Origin: Rhizobium deserti
GTDB taxonomy: Bacteria > Pseudomonadota > Alphaproteobacteria > Rhizobiales > Rhizobiaceae
Assembly: GCF_004358025.1 (NCBI RefSeq)
Contig: NZ_SMTL01000005.1
Coordinates: 62,001 to 126,000 of the forward strand
Length of the DNA stretch: 64,000 nt
Direction of reading: 5' to 3'
Positions 16,880 through 25,852 of the stretch are shown here, piece after piece. The notes under the pieces are model-generated. The model was given only the letters and a program-made list of their open reading frames with translations. It did not search any database and was not told where the DNA came from. Numbering within the stretch: the stretch's first letter is position 1; the number at the start of each line of letters is the position of its first letter. A program made the position numbers and the translations under genes.

Positions 16880-17248
16880 CTTGAGCCGCTCGCAGTGGAG
16901 ATGGTCACGCCCAGGCTCTGCAGCGCCGCCGCCTTGAGGCAAATTCAGCGGGATGTAGGTTGACGATGGATCTCTGTTGGCTATGGCATGAGCAGGATTA
17001 CAATCGGCGCCCATCCTCTGCCTGCCTCAACACAAAAGCGATCGGCACTTCTGAACGGCTCCCGGCGCGCAAGATCACAGTCACAATAAAGGCGTTCGAA
17101 CTGGCAATAATTCTGGTACCAGTTCAGGCTTGGCTGCGGCCGCGAACAGCGACGCCGACATGGTTGACTGCGATCAATTGGGGCTGTCTTTGTTCGGTAT
17201 GTGTTTCACCCCGGTCATGTTCATCTGCAATATCTGTGAACAAATATC
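16880..17248. other. Gene-free stretch with possible coding relic
   Basis: No complete gene is seen. On the plus strand the last 120 bases keep a natural-looking frame (SGLAAAANSDADMVDCDQLG) running to a TAA at about 17251. It may be the tail of a lost catabolic gene; I cannot name the family. An imperfect palindrome ATAT-C-TGTGAACA-A-ATAT at 17230-17247 overlaps the end of the DapA-like gene and could be an old operator. Confidence 0.3.
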
Positions 17249-18145
17249 TTAACAGATGTCTCCCGGCAGAAGATCAAATTTCCTCAGAATTCCAACGATC
17301 TGTCGATCCTGCTCCGCGTCCGGCAGAAGCGCCGGCTGGCGGCTGGCGCCGACGGACGAATCCTGCAGGTAGAGAGCGCGCTTGACCATGGCCGGCGGGA
17401 AACCGTGCTGGTAGAGGTCGGTGCGGAAGGCGGTGTAGATGTCCTGCTGCCGCTGAGCTTCCTCGATATTGCCCGAGTTGAAGCCGCCGACGATGCCAGC
17501 GAGAACGTCCGGCATAGCGTTTCCGAGGCCGGAAATGCAGCCGGCGGCGCCGTTCTGCAACGACCACAGGACGAGATGGTCAGGGCCAGAATAGACCTCG
17601 AAACCTTCGACTTCTTTCGAGACCTGGAGGTAGGCCGCAAGGGTTTCTTGCGCGCCGCCCGAATCCTTGATGCCGGCGATGTTACCGTGGGTCGCGAGTT
17701 TTCGAGCGGTTTCAGGCTCGATATGGTTCTGGGTGCGGGCTGGGATATCGTAGAGATAGAGCGGTGTGTTGACTGCATCGGCGACGGTAGAGAAATGGCG
17801 GATCAGGCCGTCCTGCGTGCAGGCGATAAAGAAGGGCGTGATGACAGCGATGCCGGTGACGCCAATGCGGTCGAACTCGTTAGCCAGTTGTCGCGTCTCG
17901 AACGTAGCGGGCATGCCGGCATTGACGATGACATCGACCTTGCCCCCGACCTCATCGACCACTTCTTCCAGGAGCCTGATCTTCTCAATGTGGGTGAGGG
18001 CGGAAAAATCGCCATTGGTGCCGGCGCACATGATGTTGTTGCCGGCTGCTACCTGACGGCGCACCTGTGCGCGGGTGGCCTGAAAATTGATGGTTTCGTC
18101 GTCGTTGAAGCAGGTGACGATTGCGACAAAGGCTTTCTTGGTCAT
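17249..18145 (-). CDS. Dihydrodipicolinate synthase family aldolase (DapA/NanA superfamily)
   Basis: 298 residues, standard length. The Schiff-base lysine is Lys160 in NIAGIKDSGG and the proton-relay tyrosine is Tyr132 in LYLYDIPART. The dihydrodipicolinate GTTG motif is replaced by AGTNGDFSAL, which suggests a 2-oxo acid aldolase or dehydratase other than lysine biosynthesis. It is the last gene downstream of the peptide-type ABC operon, 52 bases after the ATPase with palindromes between. It likely cleaves or dehydrates a sugar-acid intermediate generated by the neighbouring kinase and dehydrogenases. Reaction not determined by sequence. Confidence 0.88.
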   Translation of the reverse strand: MTKKAFVAIVTCFNDDETINFQATRAQVRRQVAAGNNIMCAGTNGDFSALTHIEKIRLLEEVVDEVGGKVDVIVNAGMPATFETRQLANEFDRIGVTGIAVITPFFIACTQDGLIRHFSTVADAVNTPLYLYDIPARTQNHIEPETARKLATHGNIAGIKDSGGAQETLAAYLQVSKEVEGFEVYSGPDHLVLWSLQNGAAGCISGLGNAMPDVLAGIVGGFNSGNIEEAQRQQDIYTAFRTDLYQHGFPPAMVKRALYLQDSSVGASRQPALLPDAEQDRQIVGILRKFDLLPGDIC

Positions 18146-18170
18146 GGATGTGTTCCTGTCAGGATGCTAC

Positions 18171-18250
18171 GACACAGCGCACAGCGCTGTGTCTCTCTTA
18201 GATGCGCATCGTACTTTTCGAAAACCGGGACCGGTTTTCGGGTCGATGCG
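18171..18250. repeat. Paired palindromic intergenic element (rhizobial REP-like)
   Basis: Two strong palindromes lie side by side. The first, 18171-18193, is a perfect 10-bp stem (GACACAGCGC/GCGCTGTGTC) with a 3-base loop. The second, 18205-18250, has outer arms CGCATCG/CGATGCG and an inner GAAAACCGG/CCGGTTTTC. The second extends over the stop of the ABC ATPase gene and encodes its last residues. Such GAAAACCGG-centred palindromes are scattered between genes in Rhizobiaceae; I know the type from memory and cannot search for copies. Confidence 0.6.
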
Positions 18251-19856
18251 TGAGGCGCGCATTGCGATTGGCGGCCTGCACGTCCGGGTCGGGATCGAGG
18301 CTGGCTGCGAGAAGCGCCTGCGTGTAGGGCTTTTGCGGATTGTCGAACACTTGCGCGACAGTCCCGAATTCGACGACTTCGCCCTTCTGCATGACCATCA
18401 CGTAATCGGCAAAATCACGCACCAGCGGCAGGTCGTGGGCAATAAAGATGAAGGCGATGCCCATGTCGCGGCGTAGCTTGTCGAGAAGCTTGATCACCTG
18501 CGCCTGAACCGAAACGTCAAGCGCCGAGACGGCCTCGTCGCAGACGATCAGTTTTGGTTCAAGCGCCAGTGCGCGGGCAATGGCGATACGCTGGCGCTGG
18601 CCGCCGGAGAACTGGTGCGGATAACGGCCCATATGTTCCGGTGACAGGCCAACCTGATCGAGCAGTTCGGCAGCACGCTCCCGCCACTTTGCCTTGGGCA
18701 GAATTTCCGGGTGTATGACCCAGGCCTCGGAAATCAGCTGGTAGACGGTCATGCGCGGGTTGAGCGACTGGGTGGGGTCCTGAAACACCATTTGCAGGTC
18801 ACGGCGCAGCTTGAACAGGTCGCTTGGCGACATGGTAAAAAGGTCTTTTCCCTTCCACTTGGCGGTGCCGCCATCGGCTTCTTCCAGACGCAGCAGGATG
18901 CGGGCGAGGGTGGATTTGCCCGAGCCGCTTTCCCCGACGACGGCGACGGTTTCACCTGCCTTGAGGTCGAAAGACACGCCTTTCAGGGCTTCGAAGCCGC
19001 CATAGAATTTTCGCGCATCCTTGACGCTGAGGATGGCATCGCCCGTGGCGTGCGGTTCGTGCATTTCGCCCTTGCCGGGGGCGGCGGCGATCAGCTTTTT
19101 CGTGTAGGCGTGTTGCGGGTTGTGATACACCTCGCGCACCGTGCCGCTTTCGACCAGCTGGCCCTTTTCCATGACGACGACGCGGTCGGCAACTTCCGAG
19201 ACCACGCCGAGATCGTGGGTGATGATCAGCACGCCCATGCCGGTTTCACGCTGCAATTCCTTCAACAGCGCCAGCACTTCCGCCTGCACCGTCACGTCGA
19301 GTGCGGTGGTCGGTTCGTCGGCGATCAGGAGGTCCGGTTTGAGCGCAAGCGCCATGGCGATCATGACGCGCTGGCGCTGGCCGCCGGAAAACTCGTGCGG
19401 GTATTTGTCGAGCGCTTTTTCAGGCTCGGGAAGAGCGACGCGCTTGAACAGCCGCAACGCTTCCGACTGAGCTTGGGCGCTGCTGATACCGTGCGTTTTC
19501 AGCGCCTCGCGCATCTGCCAGCCGACGGTATAGACGGGGTTCAGGTGGCTAAGCGGGTCCTGAAAGATCATCGCGATGCGACGGCCGTTCACCTCGCGGC
19601 GGGCCTCGCTGCTCATTTTGAACAGGTCCTTACCGTTGAGCAGAATTTCGCCCGAGGCGATTTTTCCGGGCGGCATGTCGATCAGGTTCATGATCGCCGA
19701 GGACGACACCGACTTGCCGGAACCGCTCTCGCCGAGGATGGCGAGCGTTTCGCCACGGTCGAGGTGGTAGGAGATGTCACGCACGGCATGGACGGTGCCG
19801 GTGCCGGTGTAAAAATCGACCGAAAGATTGCGGACTTCGAGAAGATGATCAGCCAT
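18198..19856 (-). CDS. Dipeptide/glycoside-type ABC transporter, fused dual ATP-binding protein
   Basis: 552 residues made of two complete ATPase domains of the Dpp/Opp/Gsi type. Each half has Walker A GESGSGKS, signature SGGQRQR and Walker B (LLIADEPTTALDV in the first, LIVCDEAVSALDV in the second). Fused DppD-DppF proteins are common in alphaproteobacteria. The final residues (HRPENRSRFSKSTMRI) are encoded by the palindrome at 18205-18250 and look like a repeat-derived tail rather than family sequence; the conserved part ends near DPDPDVQAA. Overlaps the upstream permease gene by 8 bases. Confidence 0.92.
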   Translation of the reverse strand: MADHLLEVRNLSVDFYTGTGTVHAVRDISYHLDRGETLAILGESGSGKSVSSSAIMNLIDMPPGKIASGEILLNGKDLFKMSSEARREVNGRRIAMIFQDPLSHLNPVYTVGWQMREALKTHGISSAQAQSEALRLFKRVALPEPEKALDKYPHEFSGGQRQRVMIAMALALKPDLLIADEPTTALDVTVQAEVLALLKELQRETGMGVLIITHDLGVVSEVADRVVVMEKGQLVESGTVREVYHNPQHAYTKKLIAAAPGKGEMHEPHATGDAILSVKDARKFYGGFEALKGVSFDLKAGETVAVVGESGSGKSTLARILLRLEEADGGTAKWKGKDLFTMSPSDLFKLRRDLQMVFQDPTQSLNPRMTVYQLISEAWVIHPEILPKAKWRERAAELLDQVGLSPEHMGRYPHQFSGGQRQRIAIARALALEPKLIVCDEAVSALDVSVQAQVIKLLDKLRRDMGIAFIFIAHDLPLVRDFADYVMVMQKGEVVEFGTVAQVFDNPQKPYTQALLAASLDPDPDVQAANRNARLTHRPENRSRFSKSTMRI

Positions 19857-20787
19857 GTTTCGGTCCTTTCATTTCCAGGCGCCAGCGCTGGACAGGGTCG
19901 AGCGCGATCCGCAGCCAGTTGGACAGAAGGTTGAGCGAGAGCGTGGTGAGGATGATCGCCAGACCCGGCCAGAAGGACAGCCACCAGGCATTGGTGAGAT
20001 ACTGACGGCCTTGGCTGATCATCAGGCCCCAGGTGATTTCCGGCGGCTGGATGCCGATGCCGAGGAAGGACAAGGCACTTTCGGCCAGCATGACATAGGC
20101 GAAATCGAGCGTTGCAAGCGTCGTCAGCGTCGGGAAGACCACGAGCAGGATGTGGCGGAAGAGGATGCGTTTGCTCGACGCGCCCATGACTTGGGCCGCC
20201 TGCACGAACATGCGACTCTTGATTTCCAGCACCTCGGCGCGGGTCGTGCGCAGATAGACCGGGATGCGCGTGATCGACAGGACCAGCATGAGGTTCATGA
20301 TGGACGAGCCGAGGATGTAGAGCACGATCACCGCGACCAAAAGCGAGGGGAAGGACATGATGACGTCGGCGAGACGCATGATGACCTGGCTGACGCGCTC
20401 CGATGCGAAACCGGCTATGAGGCCCAGCAGCGTGCCGATGACGGCCGAGATAACGACGGCGCCGGCGGCGACCATGATGGTGTTCTGGGTGGCGACGATG
20501 ATGCGTGGCAGAAGCGGACGGCCGAGCGCATCGGCGCCGAGCCACATGAACCATTCGCGATCGAACATGAAGGGCGCGAGGTTGCGGCCGCGCAGGTTCT
20601 GCTTGGTGGCGAGATCAGTGAGCAAGGTCGGGCCGATGATCGCCATAAGGACGACGAAGATGAGAAAGACGGCAGCGCAGAGCGCGAACTTGTCGGCAAG
20701 CAGCATGCGCCACACGCGTGACAGGGCGCTTGGTTCCTCGGCGATCACGGCGTCCTTGGTGGGTGTGGATGGAATGGCCATGGTCAT
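19849..20787 (-). CDS. ABC transporter permease, DppC type
   Basis: 312 residues with an N-terminal hydrophobic segment (LCAAVFLIFVVLMAIIGPTL), a periplasmic loop, and five further segments. The permease motif around EVLEIKSRMFVQAAQVMGAS and the EAA-like loop are typical of DppC/OppC. GAGGATCGAA precedes the first ATG. Forms the channel with the DppB-type partner encoded 8 bases upstream. Part of the 23318-18198 importer operon. Confidence 0.92.
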   Translation of the reverse strand: MTMAIPSTPTKDAVIAEEPSALSRVWRMLLADKFALCAAVFLIFVVLMAIIGPTLLTDLATKQNLRGRNLAPFMFDREWFMWLGADALGRPLLPRIIVATQNTIMVAAGAVVISAVIGTLLGLIAGFASERVSQVIMRLADVIMSFPSLLVAVIVLYILGSSIMNLMLVLSITRIPVYLRTTRAEVLEIKSRMFVQAAQVMGASSKRILFRHILLVVFPTLTTLATLDFAYVMLAESALSFLGIGIQPPEITWGLMISQGRQYLTNAWWLSFWPGLAIILTTLSLNLLSNWLRIALDPVQRWRLEMKGPKHG

Positions 20788-20795
20788 TTCGATCC

Positions 20796-21710
20796 TCAGT
20801 AGCGGATGCGTGGATCGAGCAGCGCGTAAGCGAGGTCGATCACGAGGTTCATGAGGAAGATGGCGAAAGCGGTGACGAGGATTGCCGCCAAGACGACGTT
20901 GAAGTCACGCTGCAAGATGCTGTCGATCATCAGCTTGCCAACGCCGGGGAAACCAAAAATGGTTTCGATGACAACGGCGCCGTTGAGCAGGCTGGCCGCC
21001 TGATCGCCGATCACGGTGATGACAGGCAACATGGCGTTGCGCAGCGCGTGGATGAAGATGATCGGGCCCGCCTTGACGCCTTTGGCGCGGGCCGTTTTGA
21101 CATAGGCCGAGGAAAGCGCCGAGATCATCGAGCCGCGCACGACCTGGACGATGATGCCGAAGGGGCGCACGAACAATACGCAGATCGGCAGGATCCAGTG
21201 CGACAGCGAGCCGGTGCCGGAGGTCGGCAGCCAGGACAGCTGGATGGCAAACACCACGATGGCAACGATGGCGAGCCAGAAATCCGGTACGGAGGCGCCG
21301 ATCAGCGAGACCATGGAGGAAAAGCGGTCGAAGAAACCGCCGGTGCGGAAAGCTGCGAGCGAGCCGACGACGATGGCGCAGACGGTGACCAACGTCATGG
21401 TGATGACGGCGAGCCAGAGTGTCCATGTGAAGGCTTCGAGCACGACGTCAAGGGCGGGGCGGGCCTTGCGCAGGCTCTCGCCGAGATCACCCGTCAAAAC
21501 GTTGCCGACATACTGGCCGAACTGCACGAGCAGCGGCTGATCGAGACCGTGAAGGGCGCGGAACTCGGCCTTCATTTCGGCGGAAGCTTCTACGGGAAGG
21601 AAGAGCGATGCCGGATCGCCGGTCAAGCGCGACAGGAAGAACACCATGACCAGCAGCCCGATAAGGGAGATGAGGCTGGCGAAGGCGCGCTTGCGGATGA
21701 AACTGAGCAT
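20796..21710 (-). CDS. ABC transporter permease, DppB type
   Basis: 304 residues, six hydrophobic segments, beginning FIRKRAFASLISLIGLLVMV. The family markers GLDQPLLVQFGQYVGN and the EAA loop (YVKTARAKGVKAGPIIFIHA) are clear. Channel subunit of the peptide/opine/oligosaccharide class importer. 90 bases separate it from the binding-protein gene upstream; no strong terminator is visible there. Confidence 0.92.
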   Translation of the reverse strand: MLSFIRKRAFASLISLIGLLVMVFFLSRLTGDPASLFLPVEASAEMKAEFRALHGLDQPLLVQFGQYVGNVLTGDLGESLRKARPALDVVLEAFTWTLWLAVITMTLVTVCAIVVGSLAAFRTGGFFDRFSSMVSLIGASVPDFWLAIVAIVVFAIQLSWLPTSGTGSLSHWILPICVLFVRPFGIIVQVVRGSMISALSSAYVKTARAKGVKAGPIIFIHALRNAMLPVITVIGDQAASLLNGAVVIETIFGFPGVGKLMIDSILQRDFNVVLAAILVTAFAIFLMNLVIDLAYALLDPRIRY

Positions 21711-21800
21711 GGTGACCTCGATTGCTGGAATGGACGGCGACAGAGCCGCCGCCCATTTCGCTTCGATTGGGGTCGTGATTACCCCCTCATTATGGTCCGG

Positions 21801-23318
21801 CTACTTCTTGAAACCGATCTCCGAGAGCTGCAGCATGCCGTTGGTAGCGATGCTCGGCTTGAAGTCCAGCCGCTCCGATACACGCGAGTAACCGACCATG
21901 TGGAAGAGCAGGGCATCGGCTACGAGATCGTCGTGAACATAGGCGAAGAGCTGCGACCACAGTTTTGCACGTTCGTCACCGGTGGCGGCCGAAGCCCGGG
22001 CAATCAGATTGTCGACCTTCGGATCGGCGTAACCGGACTGGGTGCCCTTCGAGTCATACTTGAAGAACATGGTGAAGGAGGGATCGCCCTTGGAATTGTC
22101 GTGCATGGCGGCAACGATGGTCGGACCGCGGCCATCCTTGAACGGCTTGGAATAATAAACCTCGTGTTCCGCGACTTCGACGAACTTCAAATCGATCTTG
22201 AAGCCGACATCCTGCAACTGCGCCTGAACGGCTTCCATGATTTCCGTCACGTTCGGGAAGTTAGCCGTGCGGGCAACGACCGTGATCGGCGTATCGACTG
22301 GAACGCCTGCGGCCTTTGCTTCCTCAAGCAGTTTCTTGGCCTGCTCAGGATCGAAGGGAAACACCTTCACATCCGGGTTCCAGCCGAGCGTTGTCGGCGG
22401 CACCAGAGCGGTGGCGAGAACGGCATCCTGCGGCACCAGCGTGCCGATGAAAGCCTGACGGTCAATCGCGAGGTTCAGCGCCTTGCGGACGCGCACGTCG
22501 TTGAGCGGCGCGATGTTGCCATCGATACGCAGGTAAACGGTCTCGCTGTCGAGATAGGAAAAGTCGGTCTTTTCGTTGGTGGCTTCGACCTGCGAGATCG
22601 ACGGCGCGAGATCCGCTTCGCCGGCCTGGACCATGGCGGCGCGAACGGCCGGGTCGGAGCGGAACAGATAGGTTGCCTTGGTAACAGCGGGCTTCTTGCC
22701 CCAATAATCGTCGCGGGCGTTAAGCACGATCTGCTGGCCCGGCGTCCAGTTGGTGAGCTTGTAAGGGCCGGTGCCGATCGGCTCGCGGACGAATTCGAGC
22801 GGCGTGCCTTCCGGCACGATCGTGACCAGCGACAGAAGCAGCGGCAGGATCGGCTGAACCGGATCGACCTTGAAATCGATTGTGTTGTCGTCAACGACCT
22901 TCACGTCGAACTTCATGCCGCCGAAATAACGGCGGGATTCGCAGATGTTTTTGTCGCTGAAAATGCGATCGAACGAGTATTTGACATCCTTGGCGCCGAA
23001 CGCCTTGCCGTCGGAGAATTTCACGCCCTGACGCAGGTGGAAACGCCAGGCACCATCGCCGGTCTGTTCCCATTTTTCAGCCAGGCGGGGCATGACGCCT
23101 TCCTTGCCGCGCACGTCGAGCTCGGTCAGGGTCTCGCTGACGTTTTCCATAATGACACGGCCTATATTGGAACGGGTCGCCATGCAGGGTTCGAGCAGGT
23201 CTGCCTCTTCCGGCAGGACGATCTTGATATCGGTCGTTGCCGCCTGAACCGGTGCGATGCCGGTGCCCAATGCGAGAACGGAACCCAGCAGGGCCCCAAG
23301 CAATTGCGAAGTCTTCAT
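21801..23318 (-). CDS. ABC transporter substrate-binding protein, family 5 (DppA-like)
   Basis: 505 residues with a Sec signal (QLLGALLGSVLALGTGIA, cut near VQAATT). The mature protein has the family 5 pattern: EEADLLEPCMATRSNIGRV, then FHLRQGVKFSDGKAFGAKDV and YKLTNWTPGQQI. This fold binds peptides, opines, nickel or, in many soil bacteria, oligosaccharides. The downstream and divergent genes encode sugar-acid enzymes and a sialidase-like protein, so a glycoside or sugar acid is a better guess than a peptide. It heads the operon running down to 17249. Confidence 0.9.
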   Translation of the reverse strand: MKTSQLLGALLGSVLALGTGIAPVQAATTDIKIVLPEEADLLEPCMATRSNIGRVIMENVSETLTELDVRGKEGVMPRLAEKWEQTGDGAWRFHLRQGVKFSDGKAFGAKDVKYSFDRIFSDKNICESRRYFGGMKFDVKVVDDNTIDFKVDPVQPILPLLLSLVTIVPEGTPLEFVREPIGTGPYKLTNWTPGQQIVLNARDDYWGKKPAVTKATYLFRSDPAVRAAMVQAGEADLAPSISQVEATNEKTDFSYLDSETVYLRIDGNIAPLNDVRVRKALNLAIDRQAFIGTLVPQDAVLATALVPPTTLGWNPDVKVFPFDPEQAKKLLEEAKAAGVPVDTPITVVARTANFPNVTEIMEAVQAQLQDVGFKIDLKFVEVAEHEVYYSKPFKDGRGPTIVAAMHDNSKGDPSFTMFFKYDSKGTQSGYADPKVDNLIARASAATGDERAKLWSQLFAYVHDDLVADALLFHMVGYSRVSERLDFKPSIATNGMLQLSEIGFKK

Positions 23319-23669
23319 GTCATTCCTCCCTGTGGATGCGGATTAGTACACCGCTTGCTGCTCATGACGCGCGGGCTGTTCCGGCCTTGCACGGTCTGAA
23401 GGCATTCCTCCTGACCCTTGACCACGATTGGGGATGCCTCCGTCCCTTGACCGGTGCCTGCTGGGCTGATTGCGACCATCTGTTTTCTTTGCAACTTTGT
23501 CAAATTAATTATTGGGAAGCGTCCGTTTGTACAAACTTTCATCTCATATTAGTGTTTAATTTCAACGTTATATTGCGGTAACAACGATGATCGACCGTAG
23601 ATCTGGAGATTTTTCAAACTTGACAACTTTATCATTTGGGTGATTTTCATCGGGTAGGAGGAGACCCCG
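23319..23669. promoter_or_regulatory. Divergent promoter region of the acid-sugar cluster
   Basis: The 351 bases between the binding-protein gene (minus) and the sialidase-like gene (plus) are AT-rich compared with their neighbours and hold no gene. A TTGACA lies at 23620-23625 on the plus strand with a weak ATTTTC 17 bases on; GGAGGAGA precedes the ATG at 23670. The most notable element is the perfect palindrome at 23525-23536. Confidence 0.55.
23525..23536. promoter_or_regulatory. Candidate GntR-FCD operator GTTTGTACAAAC
   Basis: A perfect 12-bp palindrome in the middle of the divergent promoter region. Its TTGTACAA core resembles sites of FadR/FCD-type GntR regulators. The cluster encodes exactly one such regulator (27157-27861). 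Binding is inferred. Confidence 0.5.
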
Positions 23670-24875
23670 ATGACGCCTGATGAGATTGCAACCGTCATGA
23701 ACGGCACGGTGAAAGCCGTTGGCCCCGCGCGCCATGAGGCGATGCTCGCCTCGCCGATGATCCAAAACCATGCATCATTCCTGCATCTGGCCGATGACGG
23801 CGCGTTGATCTGCGCCTGGTTCGGCGGCACGTTGGAAGGCAAGTCGGATATCTCGATCTTCGCGTCCGTGCTGGCCGATGGCTCCGACCAGTGGGGCGAA
23901 CCGCAGCGGCTGAGTTTCGATTTGCACCATTCCGAGCAGAACCCGGTGCTGTTTCAGCAGCCCGGCGGCGGGTTGTGGCTGTTTCATACGTCGCAGCCTT
24001 CCGGCAATCAGGACGAATGCCGGATCCGTGTGGCGGAAATTTCGCGCGATGCGGGCGATCCGACGAAGCTAACGGCGGGCGAGGGGCAATTTCTCGATCT
24101 GCCGCGCGGCTGTTTCGTTCGTGCGCCGCTGACCGTGCGGGAAGATGGCGCATGGCTTCTGCCGATCTTCCGCTGCATCCAGCGTCCGGGCCAGAAATGG
24201 AATGGCAGCCATGACCGCGCCGCGGTCGGTATTTCGCAGGATGGCTGCAAGACCTGGGTTCTCGAGGATCTCCACCAGTCCACCGGCTGCGTACACATGA
24301 GCCCCGTCTCGATTGGCGATGACAAGCTGGCGGCGGTGTTCCGACGTCGTCAGGCGGATTTCGTCTATCACACCGAAAGCGCCGATGGCGGCCGCACATG
24401 GTCCGCGCCGCAGGCGACGGACGTGCCCAACAACAATTCATCGATTGCCGCGATCACCCTGAAAGACGGTCGTATCGCGATGATCTGCAACCCGACCAAT
24501 GCCGAAATGTCTGCAGATCGCCGCGCCTCGCTTTACGACGAACTGGGCGAGGATGACGACCGGCCGGACGCTGATCCGGATGGCGGCTGTGTGCCCATCT
24601 GGGGTGTGCCGCGGGCGCCGGTTGCCGTCTGCATTTCCGATGACGGAGCAAAGAGTTTTTCGCAGCGGATTGTCATCGAGGATGGTCCAGGCACCTGCCT
24701 GTCGAACAATTCCATCGACGGTCACAACCGGGAAATGTCCTATCCGTGGCTGCTGGAAGGCACCGACGGCAGTCTTCATATCACCTACACCTATCACAGG
24801 CGCGCCATCAAATATGTTCGTCTGGCACCCGGCTGGGCCGATACGGGTTCGGGCGCTGCAGAAGCGGGAGAGTAA
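23670..24875 (+). CDS. BNR-repeat sialidase-like protein
   Basis: 401 residues with a six-bladed beta-propeller pattern. Asp-box repeats are visible as [16 protein letters not shown] and SDDGAKSF, and the N-terminal blade carries [15 protein letters not shown], typical of BNR_2 proteins. There is no export signal, and the FRIP arginine motif of true sialidases is not evident, so sialic acid cleavage should not be assumed. It may hydrolyse or lyse an imported glycoside in the cytoplasm. First gene of the plus-strand operon with PdxA-like and alcohol dehydrogenase genes. Strong ribosome site GGAGGAGA. Confidence 0.8.
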   Translation: MTPDEIATVMNGTVKAVGPARHEAMLASPMIQNHASFLHLADDGALICAWFGGTLEGKSDISIFASVLADGSDQWGEPQRLSFDLHHSEQNPVLFQQPGGGLWLFHTSQPSGNQDECRIRVAEISRDAGDPTKLTAGEGQFLDLPRGCFVRAPLTVREDGAWLLPIFRCIQRPGQKWNGSHDRAAVGISQDGCKTWVLEDLHQSTGCVHMSPVSIGDDKLAAVFRRRQADFVYHTESADGGRTWSAPQATDVPNNNSSIAAITLKDGRIAMICNPTNAEMSADRRASLYDELGEDDDRPDADPDGGCVPIWGVPRAPVAVCISDDGAKSFSQRIVIEDGPGTCLSNNSIDGHNREMSYPWLLEGTDGSLHITYTYHRRAIKYVRLAPGWADTGSGAAEAGE

Positions 24876-24877
24876 TC

Positions 24878-25852
24878 ATGAGCAATATCATCGGCATCAC
24901 CATGGGTGACCCGTGCGGCGTTGGACCGGAAATCACGGTCCGGGCGCTGGCCGAAATGGGCGATGCGGACCGTGCCGATACGCGCATCTACGGCAACCTG
25001 CCGACGCTGGAAGCGGCGCGGATGGCATTGAACGTCGATATCGATCTTGTGCCTTACGTGGTCGATCTGCCGATCGAGGGGGCGCCGCTGCCCTGGGGCA
25101 CGCTGTCGCCGGTTGCCGGCGATGCGGCTTTTCGCTTTATCGAAAAGGCGGTACGCGACGCCGAGGCCGACTTGATCGGCTGTGTGGTGACCGCGCCGAT
25201 CAACAAGGAAGCGCTGAACCTTGCCGGCCATCATTACGACGGCCATACCGGCATGCTGCGCAGCCTGACGCAATCCGCGGCCGCCTATATGCTGCTGGCC
25301 TCTGAAAGGCTGAAGGTCATCCACGTCTCCACTCACGTTTCACTGCAGGAAGCCATTGGCCGCGCTACGACCGAACGGGTGCTTGCAACAATCAAGGCCG
25401 GCAACGACCATTTGAAACGCACCGGTTATGCAGCACCACGCATCGCGGTGGCCGGCATCAACCCGCATTGCGGCGAGAATGGTCTTTTCGGCACCGAGGA
25501 TGACGAGCAGATCGCCCCGGCAGTGGCTGCCGCGCGTGCCGAAGGCATCGATGCCTATGGTCCGATCTCGGCCGACACCGTGTTCCACCGCGCCTATTCC
25601 GGTGCCTTTGATCTCGTTGTGGCGCAATATCACGATCAGGGCCATATCCCGATCAAGCTCGTCGCCTTCGATACGGCGGTGAACGTTTCCGTCGACCTGC
25701 CGATCGACCGCACCTCGGTCGACCACGGTACCGCCTTCGACATTGCCGGCAAGGGCATTGCCAACCATGGCAACATGCTGGAGGCAATCGCCTATGCCCG
25801 CAAGCTGGTGAGCGGTGGCAGAGCCGGAGCGTTGCAAGGAGCGCAGGCATGA
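24878..25852 (+). CDS. PdxA family dehydrogenase (PdxA2-like, acid-sugar phosphate)
   Basis: 324 residues from the ATG at 24878 (GCGGGAGAG upstream, 2 bases after the previous stop). The PdxA metal histidines lie in [17 protein letters not shown] and [12 protein letters not shown], and the N-terminus [15 protein letters not shown] is classical. Besides pyridoxine synthesis, PdxA2 members oxidise and decarboxylate threonate/erythronate 4-phosphates to DHAP, acting with a DUF1537 kinase. A DUF1537 kinase is encoded in the same cluster (27863-28921), so that role is favoured. Exact stereochemistry cannot be read. Confidence 0.88.
   Translation: MSNIIGITMGDPCGVGPEITVRALAEMGDADRADTRIYGNLPTLEAARMALNVDIDLVPYVVDLPIEGAPLPWGTLSPVAGDAAFRFIEKAVRDAEADLIGCVVTAPINKEALNLAGHHYDGHTGMLRSLTQSAAAYMLLASERLKVIHVSTHVSLQEAIGRATTERVLATIKAGNDHLKRTGYAAPRIAVAGINPHCGENGLFGTEDDEQIAPAVAAARAEGIDAYGPISADTVFHRAYSGAFDLVVAQYHDQGHIPIKLVAFDTAVNVSVDLPIDRTSVDHGTAFDIAGKGIANHGNMLEAIAYARKLVSGGRAGALQGAQA

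Noticed and set aside
17405-18253. A 282-codon open frame on the plus strand
   Set aside because: Antisense of the DapA-like aldolase with its catalytic lysine in place.
20718-23399. An 893-codon open frame on the plus strand
   Set aside because: It is antisense to a permease gene and the substrate-binding-protein gene, has composition dominated by Asp, His, Arg, Glu and Gln typical of GC-rich shadow frames, and lacks a ribosome site.
23525-23536. Reading the palindrome as a Fur/IRO iron site
   Set aside because: It lacks the TGA-N9-TCA layout and the neighbours are not iron genes.
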